From Tundrisphaera lichenicola (GTDB taxonomy: Bacteria; Planctomycetota; Planctomycetia; Isosphaerales; Isosphaeraceae), in contig NZ_CP195106.1 in NCBI RefSeq assembly GCF_051175385.1, forward strand, positions 5,890,001 to 5,954,000: 64,000 bases of DNA, given 5' to 3'. Each line of letters begins with the position of its first letter. Position 1 is the first letter of the stretch. Under the pieces are notes generated by a model. That model was not told where the DNA came from, searched no databases, and saw only the letters and a program-made list of their open reading frames with translations. A program made the position numbers and the translations under genes. Below are positions 8,746 to 17,081 of this stretch, piece after piece.

Positions 8746-11199
8746 ATGACGAGCGGGTCCAGGGCCTCGGCCATGCGGCAGATCGGCACGCTGTTCGGGT
8801 CGGGGACCGTCGCCGGGATGAGCGACGGCCAGTTGCTCGAGCGGTTCGTGAGCCGGCGCGATGAAGCGTCCGAGATCGCCTTCGCCGCGCTGGTCGCCCG
8901 GCACGGGCCGATGGTCCTGGGCGTCTGCCGGAGGGCCCTGCCCGACCGATCCGACGTCGACGACGCCTTCCAGGCCACCTTCCTCATCCTGGTCCGCAAG
9001 GCCCGCTCGGTCCGGGTGGACGACTCGCTCGGGAGATGGCTCTACGGCGTGAGCCGGAAGGTCGCGGCGAGGGTCCGCGCCGAGGCCGCCCGGAGGCCCC
9101 GGCACGATTCCGGACCGCTCGGCTCGATCGAGGCTCGCCCTTCCGATCCCGACCGTTTCGACCTGAGGGCGACGATCGACGAGGAGCTGGACCGGCTCCC
9201 CGAGTCGTACCGATCGGCGATCGTCCTCTGCGACCTCGGGGGATTCTCGATCGAGGAAGCCGCCGAAGACCTGGGTTGCCCCGTCGGGACGATCAAGAGC
9301 CGCCTGAGCCGGGGTCGAGCCCGCCTCCGGACCGGCCTGGAACGTCGAGGGCTCGCCCCCTCGAGCGCGCTGGTGGTGCCCGCCGTCCCGAGCCGGCTCC
9401 TCGAAGCCGCGACCCGTGCGTCCATCTTGTCCAAGGTCGGAGGAGCCTCGGCGGTCGGGTTGGTCCCGGCCTCGGCGGCCCTCCTCGCAGAAGGGATGCT
9501 CCAGACCATGACCGGATGCAAGATCAAGCTCGCCGCATCGGCCCTGATGACCATCGGCCTGGCCGTCACCGGTGCGGGAGTGATGGCCCGGCAGGGCCCA
9601 GTGGACGAGAAGTCGGTTTCGGGGGATACCTCGAATGAGAATGTCTCGAAATCGGCGGTGGTGAAGCCAGGTTCAAATTTCACCACCTCGGAGCAGATGG
9701 AGATCAAACTCCTCGCACCAGTGACTGTTGATTTCAAAGAGACCCCCCTGGAAGAGGCTATTCAATTTCTGCAGGATTACACCGGCCTCAAGGTCGACCT
9801 GGATCCGAAGGCATTGGCGGCCAAAGGTCTGACGCGCAAGGTACCCGTCAGCCTGTCGGCCGAGGAAATCATGCTGAAAAATGCATTGAGGCAGATCCTC
9901 AAGCCGCTTGGGTTGACCTACCGGGTCGCGGACGAGTCGAATTCGATAAAGATAGGTTTGAATTTGACCGCCTCAGAACGGATGGAGGCCAAACTCCTCG
10001 AGCCCGTGACGGTTGATTTCAATGAGGCGCCCCTGGAAGAGGCGATTCAATTTCTGCAGGACTACACCGGCCTGAACATCGTCCTCGATCCGAAGGCATT
10101 GGCGATCAAGGGGCTGACTCCGAAATCTCCGGTCAGTTTGTCGGCAAAGGGGATTACACTCAAAAGCGCCCTGAAGTATCTACTTCAACCGCTCGGATTG
10201 TCCTACCAAATTGAGCAAGATCTCATATTGATCACGGCAACACGTTTGTCGATTCAAATCGATAAACTCGAACAGCTTCGGGGACAACTGGCCCGGGCCC
10301 AGAAGCTTGGGCTAGATCCAGCCGATCCCGGGATTCTGCTTGCTAAGCGAGAGGTAGATTCTCGGATCGAAGAAATCCGTTCGACGATCCTCGGGAAAGT
10401 GTTCGATCCCACTCAAGCCAAGCCAGTCGATCGCGTCCCAAAACCGGTTCCGGATGTTGCCGATGCGAAAGCAATTTCGCCGCCCAGGGAATTCAACAAG
10501 GTCTCTATGCCCGACTACGTCGTCGAGCCGCCCGATATCATCGTCATCGAGGTCTTGCAGGCTCGCGAGGGGCGACCGATCACCGGCGAGCGGCTCGTCA
10601 AGCCGGACGGGAAGATCTCGCTGGGGTTCTATGGCGAACTCTACGTGGCGGGCCTGACCACGACGGAGATCAAGGAGAAGATCGTCCAGCACCTTCGCGA
10701 TTATCTCAGCGACGAACTGCTCGGGCTCGTCTCGGTCGATCCCGCGACGGGGGAGACGAAGAAGACGTCGCCGCGAGACACCGACCGGGTCTTCGTGGAT
10801 GTCTCGGCCTTCAACAGCAAGGTCTATTACGTCCAGGGGGATGTGGCATCCCCGGGACGACTGCCGGTCACCGGAAACGAGACGGTCCTCGACGCGATCA
10901 ATTACGCGGGGGGACTCCAGTCATCGGCCGACAAGAACAACATCCGCCTGATCCGTCCCGGCAAGACGGGTCAGGAGGGAGAGCAGATCCTCAGCGTCGA
11001 TTTCGACGCGATCATCCACAAGGGGGACTCGAAGACGAACTATCAGCTCTTCCCCGGCGACCGCCTCATCGTCTACCGCGACCCGACCGCCAAGGCGAAC
11101 CCCGACGTGGAAGCCCGCCTGAGCAAGGTCGAGGAGAAGCTGGATGAGGTCCTCAAGGTCCTGGAAAGGCTCCCGAAGGCCGAGGCTCCTCCCGAGTGA
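8746..11199 (+). CDS. ECF sigma factor fused to membrane anchor, two STN-like repeats and a polysaccharide-export (SLBB) module
   Basis: 817-residue continuous frame. Residues about 28-115 form sigma region 2 (HGPMVLGVCRRALPDRSDVDDAFQ...) and 143-198 region 4 (LPESYRSAIVLCDLGGFSIEEAA, GTIKSRLSRGRARLR), the planctomycete ECF type. A hydrophobic helix follows (about 261-280). Residues about 309-403 and 404-497 are two tandem copies of a 95-residue STN-like unit (PVTVDF.E.PLEEAIQFLQDYTGL). From about 590 comes a Poly_export domain (YVVEPPDIIVIEVL), then an SLBB domain (VYYVQGDVASPGRLP, about 692-750) and a helical C-terminus. If exported, the SLBB part lies outside the cytoplasm and could signal to the sigma domain. 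ATG 8746 is the upstream start; ATG 8818 is an alternative. No anti-sigma gene is adjacent. Confidence 0.85.
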   Translation: MTSGSRASAMRQIGTLFGSGTVAGMSDGQLLERFVSRRDEASEIAFAALVARHGPMVLGVCRRALPDRSDVDDAFQATFLILVRKARSVRVDDSLGRWLYGVSRKVAARVRAEAARRPRHDSGPLGSIEARPSDPDRFDLRATIDEELDRLPESYRSAIVLCDLGGFSIEEAAEDLGCPVGTIKSRLSRGRARLRTGLERRGLAPSSALVVPAVPSRLLEAATRASILSKVGGASAVGLVPASAALLAEGMLQTMTGCKIKLAASALMTIGLAVTGAGVMARQGPVDEKSVSGDTSNENVSKSAVVKPGSNFTTSEQMEIKLLAPVTVDFKETPLEEAIQFLQDYTGLKVDLDPKALAAKGLTRKVPVSLSAEEIMLKNALRQILKPLGLTYRVADESNSIKIGLNLTASERMEAKLLEPVTVDFNEAPLEEAIQFLQDYTGLNIVLDPKALAIKGLTPKSPVSLSAKGITLKSALKYLLQPLGLSYQIEQDLILITATRLSIQIDKLEQLRGQLARAQKLGLDPADPGILLAKREVDSRIEEIRSTILGKVFDPTQAKPVDRVPKPVPDVADAKAISPPREFNKVSMPDYVVEPPDIIVIEVLQAREGRPITGERLVKPDGKISLGFYGELYVAGLTTTEIKEKIVQHLRDYLSDELLGLVSVDPATGETKKTSPRDTDRVFVDVSAFNSKVYYVQGDVASPGRLPVTGNETVLDAINYAGGLQSSADKNNIRLIRPGKTGQEGEQILSVDFDAIIHKGDSKTNYQLFPGDRLIVYRDPTAKANPDVEARLSKVEEKLDEVLKVLERLPKAEAPPE
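9670..10239 (+). repeat. Internal tandem duplication (2 x about 285 bp) inside the sigma-fusion gene
   Basis: Two adjacent 95-codon units encode GSNFTTSEQMEIKLLAPVTVDF... and GLNLTASERMEAKLLEPVTVDF.... The corresponding DNA is also very similar (for example ATTCAATTTCTGCAGGA in both), so the duplication is fairly recent. The stretch is less G+C-rich than the sigma and SLBB parts. Confidence 0.8.
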
Positions 11200-11260
11200 A
11201 GCGTCAGTCATTTCAAGGACCCTTGCCCCGACCCGGGTGAGAATCCTTGACCTTGTCGTC

Positions 11261-11400
11261 GGCGGAGCAAGCTCCGCCTGAACAAAGCGTGAGCAAGCTC
11301 TCGCACTCCAAAGCGGCTCCGCCGCGTCGGGAACAAGGCCGCCGGAGGCCTTGGAGTGCGGGAGCTTGCTCACGCTTTCCACCCCGGAGCTTGCTCCGGG
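11261..11400. repeat. Composite palindromic element
   Basis: Two 28-base arms (11284-11311 and 11351-11378) are inverted copies with one mismatch. They are flanked by two short perfect palindromes, GGCGGAGC-AA-GCTCCGCC (11261-11278) and CCCGGAGC-TT-GCTCCGGG (about 11383-11400). It starts 60 bases after the sigma-fusion stop codon and could act as a terminator, but its symmetry looks like a dispersed palindromic repeat. Confidence 0.7.
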
Positions 11401-12092
11401 AATCAACGTCATCCCACTTCCAACTCCCACCCCAATGATCTGAGCACACCCCTCCGACCTATCCGAACGATGGGAATCGGATTTCCCTCGTGAAACTCAG
11501 CTAACGACCGGGCCTCCTTCCCGATCTTATTCACTCGGACAAGGTGGGCCTGACACGCTTCGGACAGTCCCGTTGGGTTCGTTTTTCCCGACGGGCCACC
11601 GCCCCGAAAACGGCCGTCGAGCCTCGATCGAGCTTGGGTTCGTTTTTCCCGGCGAATCGGAAGGGGACCAGTCGATCCGAAATCTGCTTCGAAGAATGGA
11701 CTTGCACCGAATTGGGTTCGTTTTTCCAGGAACGACATGCCCGACTCCGTTGGAGGAGGGCTGTCCGCCGAAAAGGCAAGTGCCCGGTCGGGATTGTTGC
11801 TGCTCTTCGAGAAGCCGGATGTCTTGTGGGGGACTCGCCTCGCATCAAGCCGGATATTTTCCCAGAATTACCGAATCTTCTTGGCCGGGCGATTCTCCGC
11901 AAGCCAGCCATTCTCCCTGACCGATGATTGTCCAAGACACGTCATGCAAGTTGCCCAGGACCGCGTTGACGAGGTTGTCACGATGGGCTATGGTCCCCGC
12001 TCGAAGAGGACCGGACGGTCGGAGATCGGCTCCCCAAGGACGGGGGGTCCGCGCCGAGTGCGTCCGCCCGTCGCGGTGCAGGGAGGCACACG
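11401..12092. other. Repeat-bearing non-coding region upstream of kdsD
   Basis: About 690 bases without a credible gene. Overlapping short frames on both strands carry only repeat-derived peptides. It contains the three TTGGGTTCGTTTTTCC copies, and downstream (about 11880-12090) presumably the kdsD promoter, which I could not pinpoint. Confidence 0.55.
11573..11729 (+). repeat. Three direct copies of TTGGGTTCGTTTTTCC
   Basis: The 16-base sequence TTGGGTTCGTTTTTCC occurs at 11573, 11634 and 11712, each followed by CG/CG/AG, with spacings of 61 and 78 bases. Sequence between copies is not repeated. Read on the minus strand it yields the spurious peptide motif GKNEP/KTNP seen in mis-annotated planctomycete ORFs. 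Confidence 0.75.
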
Positions 12093-13115
12093 ATGGCGAT
12101 GATCACCGACTCGACCCTGGCCTGGGAAACCGAGGCCGAGGGCCTGGCGTTCGCCCGCGAGGTCCTCCGAATCGAGGCCGACGCCCTGGATCGGGTCCGC
12201 GAGCGGCTCGACTCGACGATCGCCAAGGCGGCCGACCAGGTCTTCCGCTGCCGTGGGAGCGTGATCGTCACCGGGATGGGCAAGGCGGGGATCGTCGGCC
12301 AGAAGCTGGCGGCCACCCTGGCCTCGACCGGGACCCGGGCCTTCCCGCTCCATCCCGGCGAGGCGATCCACGGCGACCTCGGGCGAATCCGCCCCGATGA
12401 CGTGGTGATCGCCCTATCCCAGAGCGGCGAGACCGAAGAAGTCCTCCGGCTCATGCCCGCACTCCGGCGGATCGGCGCGATCCTGGTGGCGATCACCGGG
12501 CGTTCGACCAGCTCGCTCGGGACCGCCGCCGACCTTTGCATCACGCTCGGGCCGATCGAGGAGGCCTGCCCGCTGGGCCTGGCCCCCTCGGCCAGCACCA
12601 CGGCCATGATGGCCGTGGGGGATGCCCTGGCCCTGCTCGTCAGCCGGATGCGCGACTTCCGGGCCGAGGACTTCGCCCTCTATCACCCCGGCGGGGCGCT
12701 CGGGCGTCGCCTGGCCTTCGTCGACGACCTGATGCGGACCAACGGCCGGCTCCGGGTCGCCCGCGAGAACCTGAGCGTCCGCGAGGTCTTCGTCCTTCTG
12801 GCCGGCCCTCGTCGGCGTTCGGGGGCCGTCCTGATCGTCGACGACTCCGAGCGTCTGGTCGGGATCTTCACCGACTCCGACCTGGCCCGCCTCTTCGAAC
12901 ACCGTCGAGACGACCTGCTCGACCGCCCGATCGGCGAGGTCATGACCCCCGACCCGGTCCAGATCCTGGTGGGCTCCTCGGTCGGCGAGGCGGTCGAGGC
13001 GATGAAGTCTCGGAAGATCAGCGAGCTGCCGGTGGTCGACCGAGGAGGCCGACCCGTCGGCCTGATCGACCTGACCGACCTGATCGGCCTGGTCCCTTTG
13101 GAACTCGAGGAGTGA
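12093..13115 (+). CDS. kdsD: Arabinose-5-phosphate isomerase (KpsF/GutQ/KdsD family)
   Basis: 340-residue enzyme interconverting ribulose-5-phosphate and arabinose-5-phosphate, the first step towards Kdo for lipopolysaccharide. The SIS domain (about residues 45-180) has the family motifs VTGMGKAGIVGQKLAATLASTGT, HPGEAIHGDLGRI and ALSQSGET. Two CBS domains follow (about 215-270 and 285-335, ending SELPVVDRGGRPVGLIDLTDL). GGGAGG lies 6 bases before ATG 12093. The next gene downstream is an OstA/LptA-like protein, matching the kdsD-lptC-lptA order of proteobacteria, though kdsC is missing here. Confidence 0.93.
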   Translation: MAMITDSTLAWETEAEGLAFAREVLRIEADALDRVRERLDSTIAKAADQVFRCRGSVIVTGMGKAGIVGQKLAATLASTGTRAFPLHPGEAIHGDLGRIRPDDVVIALSQSGETEEVLRLMPALRRIGAILVAITGRSTSSLGTAADLCITLGPIEEACPLGLAPSASTTAMMAVGDALALLVSRMRDFRAEDFALYHPGGALGRRLAFVDDLMRTNGRLRVARENLSVREVFVLLAGPRRRSGAVLIVDDSERLVGIFTDSDLARLFEHRRDDLLDRPIGEVMTPDPVQILVGSSVGEAVEAMKSRKISELPVVDRGGRPVGLIDLTDLIGLVPLELEE

Positions 13116-13329
13116 CGGGCATGATGATTGCTCTGATCGGGGAGTCCATCTCCCGCCTCCTCACGAGGGACGCAAATCAATGCCATCGGCGAGAATTACC
13201 CCTCATCTTGAGGATTTGATGGTAAGAATTGCTTTGTCGATCTGACAATGTCCACGAGCGGTCCGCATCGCGTAAGAAAAGGATCGGGCGACCGGCGCGG
13301 GGCGTCGGCAGACGCCGAATCGGCGGCGG

Positions 13330-16300
13330 ATGGCGGTCGGCCGTGTGCCTCAAATACCGGATGCCATCGTGTTCAAGAAAGCATTCAAGATCATTCTGAC
13401 GTTCGGCCTGCTGGTCGCGGGATACGCCGGGTACACCCGGGTCTTCGCGATCGTGGCCGATCAACTGGCCCGGAATTCCGACGGGGATTCGACCCCGTTC
13501 CCGGAAACCGAGTCCAAGTCGGCGATCCGGGCCTCCGAGCTGGCTCGCGAGTCCCTGCCCTTGAGCTCGTTCGCGGCGGGTCGGCCCAAGATCGTCCACT
13601 ACGATCAGTCCCGCGGCTATTATCTCTACGCGGATAATTACGAGAGACTCGACGATGGCAAGCGTCTCCGGATCTGGCCCTTCGCAATGATCTGGGCGTC
13701 CAAGGACGGCAAGAGTCGGAAGACCGCCACCAGCAACGAGGCGATCATCGACCTCAGCCAGCCGTTCGGGATCGTCAAGGGCGACGGCGGCCCTTCCCGG
13801 GTCACCCACGCCCAGATGATCGGCGACGTCAAGCTCCGGGACGACAAGGGGACCCGGGACGATCCGAGCGACGACCTCCGAGTCGGCCCGATGGCCTCGC
13901 TCGAATACGACGAGAAGACGCTCCAGATCACGACCGACTCCGAGGTCATCCTCGAAGATCGCGATCTCTGGATGAGCGGCTTGCGGATGATGATCCAGCT
14001 CCGGAGGGCCGCCCCCAAGCCCGGCGCGGCCCCCTCGTCAGCAGGTGTGGGATTCGATGCCGAGACGGCCTATCTTTACGAGAACATCCACATCATCGTG
14101 AAGAACGTCGGCTCCAATGGCATCCTGCCCGGCTCGGCGAAGCCCGAGAAGGGGGGACAGACCCCGCTCGACCTCCGCGCCGATGGCGAGATGAGGATCG
14201 ACCTGCCCCGCCCGCATCCCCTCGTCGTGATCGGCCCGCCCGACCTGAACCGCGCCCCCGACCCGACCCTGGTGAAGTTCAAGACCAACGTCCGGGTCAC
14301 TCGCGGGACCGACAAGCTCGACCAGCTCAACTCCGACACGCTCGACCTGAGTTTCGAGCCCGGGGCCAAGCCGAGCACCCCGCCCGTCGGTGCCGTTGCG
14401 GCCGTCGATGGCAATCCGACTGCCCCGGCCCCGGTGTCGAGCGGGCCGGTCACCGACCTCCAGCTCCGGACCGCCCTCGCTCGCGGCCACGCCGTCTGGC
14501 TCCAGTCCGAGGCGCAGGGGATGAAGGCCAAGTGCCTCGAATTGAGGTATGCGAAGTCGGCCGATTCGGGGATCCCCGACAAGACCTACCTCTTCGGCGG
14601 CCCCTCGAAACTCTGGGTCGAGAAGGTCGAGTACGACACGAAGGCCGCCGACCCGTCCACGATCAAGTCGGTCCTGAATCTCTATGCGATGGACGCCACG
14701 ATCTTCGACAGCGGGAGCGGCGGGACCTCCGAGGTAATCGCCCGGGGGCCGGGGCATGTCGAGGATCGTCCCGCTCGGGGGGCCTCGGTGACCCACACCG
14801 CCTTCTGGGAAGACGAGATGAAGATGCTGACCTGGAGGGACGGCCAGGCCATGCCCGCCGCCGGGGTCCAGGCCAATCCCGCCGGCACGGGAACCCTCCG
14901 ACGCCTGATCACGCTGAGCGGCGTCTCCAAGCTGATCGACCACAAGGAGCCGACCACCCTGGACGCCCGGAAGGCGATCGTGGCCGAATTCGAGACCGTC
15001 AAGACGGCCACAGTCCCCGTCAAGGAAGAGACCAGGATCAAGAAGCTCAAGGGTTATGAGGACGTCCACCTGACCGCGCCCGGGCGAGTCCTGACGGCCC
15101 GGCTTCAGCTCGACGCCAAGTTCGTCGAGGTGGCTTCCGGCGAGGTCGCCGACCGGCCCGCGCCACCGACCGGCCCGACCACCACCTTCCTGGCCCCGGC
15201 CCCCAAGATGGCCTCGAATCCGCCCGCCCCCAATCCCCAGGCGGCGGAAGCCAAGCCGCAGGCACCCGTCCAGGCCGTCGATGCCCGGGCCGACCGGGTC
15301 TGGGCCACGGTCGTTCTCGGTTCGGGGGATCGGCCCAACGGCGAGCTCAAGGATGCCCTGCTCCGCGGGGACGTGATGGTCCACCAGGACCCGGCCCCCG
15401 GCAAGCCCAAGGGGAGCGACGCCACCGGCCAGGCCCTCGACATCTACAGCCAGGGCAATGGGCTGATGAAGTTCGTGGTGGCCTCGGAGGAGCCCGAAGC
15501 GGCGGCCTCGAAGGCCAAGCTCGCCTCCGACGCCCCCGACCGACCCCAGGCCACCCCGGTCCTGGCTCGCGTCGAATTCGAGGGGCGGATCATCGAGGCA
15601 CCGCTGGTCGGGCTCGACCAGAAGCTCGACTTCGCCTGGGCCCAGGGGCCGGGCAACTATCTCCAGCTGGCCGACGCGGGCTTGCTGGACGACAAGGGGC
15701 TCGTCGTTGATGGCAAGCCGGTTGACGGTCGTCCCCGGGGGCCGATCGACCCGGCCAAGGACCGGCTGGTCATCACCTGGAACGAGGAGATGAAGTTCTT
15801 CGGCAAGTCCAAGGACCTCCAGGGCCGGGCCGTGGCCAAGGCCGAGTTCCGAGGGACGTCGAAGGAAGTCCGGACGCCCGACGGCAAGCGGGTCTTCCGC
15901 CGGGGGGTCGAGGCCAAGATGACCGACGCGGCGATCTTCTGCGACACGATGGACGTGTACATGGATCGCGAGATCTCCCTGAACAAGGAGCCCGGGAAGC
16001 CGAAAGCCAAGCGGAATCCCGACGAACCCGCCGAGACCGACGCCCAGATCGCCCTGCTGGAGTGCCGGGGGGAGAACCGCGACGAGGCCAGCAAGCTCCA
16101 GTACGCCGGGGTCGACATCACCAGCCAGAAGCTTTTCCCGGGGACCAAGGAGCTGAAGGAGAAGCAGCGGATCCGGAGCACCCACGTCCTCTACGACAAG
16201 CGGACCGGCGACTTCGAATGCCCGGGGCCCGGGACCACGTACCTGTACCAGCGTGACAACGGCCCAGGGGCCTCGGGAAATCTCCAGCCGACTGCCTTGC

Positions 16301-17013
16301 CGGTCTCCGGCCCGGGGACACGCGGGCGAGGCATCCCGCGAGCCGACATCCTCCGGGTCCCCAACCTGAAATTAACCCGCGTCACCTACACCGAAGGGAT
16401 GCGCGGGCGGTTTGGGACCTCGAAGGAGCAGGCCGAGTCCCAGACCCGGCACGCCGAATTCGTGGGCGAGGTGCAGGCCGCCAACGCGACGGTCCCGCAC
16501 GGTTACAGCGACATCGACAACGACCGTCCCAACTCGGCGGATTACCTCTTCCTCTCGTCCGACGTCCTCCACGTCTACAGCGAGCCCTCCCGGGGCGACT
16601 CGAAGGCGGCGGCTCGCCAGCTCCTCTTCGCCCGAGGGAACGCGGTGGCCAGGACCCTGGATCGGACGATCCAGGCCGATCGGGTCACGTTCGACTCGGC
16701 CACCGACCTGACTTATGCGTTCGGCGACGATGACAAAGAGATCGTCATGAACGAGCAGAAGAGTCCGGGGCAGGAACCCAACACGATCCGGGGCAAGTCG
16801 GGCCGGTACAACAAGCGGACCCGGGCCGGAGAAATCATCGACCCCCAGGCGATCCAGCTATTCGACCTCAAGACCGGAGTTCGACCCGCCCCGTTCTATC
16901 CCGACACCGGCGGCACGCCCAAGCCCGGCGATCCGCCCAAGCCTCAGCGGATGCCCTTCATGAAGACCCCCCGCAACTCGACCGAGCGGAAGAGCTTCAC
17001 CGGCGGGACCTGA
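13330..17013 (+). CDS. Very large OstA/LptA-LptC-like membrane-anchored protein
   Basis: 1227 residues from ATG 13330; GTG 13369 is an equally likely start and would place KK directly before the hydrophobic segment FKIILTFGLLVAGYAGY. After this N-terminal anchor the protein is beta-rich and Pro/Ala-linked. Repeated OstA-like signatures include SNEAIIDLSQPF, ASLEYDEKTLQITTDSEVILED, AEFRGTSKEVRTPDGKRVF, and near the C-terminus RTIQADRVTFDSATDLTYAFG followed by GKSGRYNKRTRAGEI. LptA/LptC/LptD-N are periplasmic jelly-rolls that shuttle lipopolysaccharide. The position after kdsD supports an LPS-transport role, but typical LptA is under 200 residues, so a bridge-like function is inference. It ends at a bidirectional terminator. 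Confidence 0.72.
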   Translation: MAVGRVPQIPDAIVFKKAFKIILTFGLLVAGYAGYTRVFAIVADQLARNSDGDSTPFPETESKSAIRASELARESLPLSSFAAGRPKIVHYDQSRGYYLYADNYERLDDGKRLRIWPFAMIWASKDGKSRKTATSNEAIIDLSQPFGIVKGDGGPSRVTHAQMIGDVKLRDDKGTRDDPSDDLRVGPMASLEYDEKTLQITTDSEVILEDRDLWMSGLRMMIQLRRAAPKPGAAPSSAGVGFDAETAYLYENIHIIVKNVGSNGILPGSAKPEKGGQTPLDLRADGEMRIDLPRPHPLVVIGPPDLNRAPDPTLVKFKTNVRVTRGTDKLDQLNSDTLDLSFEPGAKPSTPPVGAVAAVDGNPTAPAPVSSGPVTDLQLRTALARGHAVWLQSEAQGMKAKCLELRYAKSADSGIPDKTYLFGGPSKLWVEKVEYDTKAADPSTIKSVLNLYAMDATIFDSGSGGTSEVIARGPGHVEDRPARGASVTHTAFWEDEMKMLTWRDGQAMPAAGVQANPAGTGTLRRLITLSGVSKLIDHKEPTTLDARKAIVAEFETVKTATVPVKEETRIKKLKGYEDVHLTAPGRVLTARLQLDAKFVEVASGEVADRPAPPTGPTTTFLAPAPKMASNPPAPNPQAAEAKPQAPVQAVDARADRVWATVVLGSGDRPNGELKDALLRGDVMVHQDPAPGKPKGSDATGQALDIYSQGNGLMKFVVASEEPEAAASKAKLASDAPDRPQATPVLARVEFEGRIIEAPLVGLDQKLDFAWAQGPGNYLQLADAGLLDDKGLVVDGKPVDGRPRGPIDPAKDRLVITWNEEMKFFGKSKDLQGRAVAKAEFRGTSKEVRTPDGKRVFRRGVEAKMTDAAIFCDTMDVYMDREISLNKEPGKPKAKRNPDEPAETDAQIALLECRGENRDEASKLQYAGVDITSQKLFPGTKELKEKQRIRSTHVLYDKRTGDFECPGPGTTYLYQRDNGPGASGNLQPTALPVSGPGTRGRGIPRADILRVPNLKLTRVTYTEGMRGRFGTSKEQAESQTRHAEFVGEVQAANATVPHGYSDIDNDRPNSADYLFLSSDVLHVYSEPSRGDSKAAARQLLFARGNAVARTLDRTIQADRVTFDSATDLTYAFGDDDKEIVMNEQKSPGQEPNTIRGKSGRYNKRTRAGEIIDPQAIQLFDLKTGVRPAPFYPDTGGTPKPGDPPKPQRMPFMKTPRNSTERKSFTGGT

Positions 17014-17027
17014 GCTTCGAAACGGGA

Positions 17028-17057
17028 AGGCCCGCCGGCATCTCGACCGGCGGGCCT
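17028..17057. terminator. Bidirectional hairpin terminator
   Basis: Perfect 11-bp stem AGGCCCGCCGG / CCGGCGGGCCT with an 8-base loop, placed exactly between the convergent ends of the LptA-like gene (17013) and the aldolase gene (17082). Confidence 0.7.
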
Positions 17058-17081
17058 CCTTGATGGATCAATGATCGCTAC

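Noticed and set aside
11573..11729. CRISPR array
   Set aside because: Only three 16-base copies with unequal spacing (61 and 78 bases) and no cas genes.
14038..16185. Long minus-strand open frame of 715 codons opposite the LptA-like gene
   Set aside because: It is the antisense shadow of a G+C-rich coding sequence. The product is Gly/Asp/Leu-rich without any domain pattern, and the plus-strand frame has recognisable OstA-like motifs.
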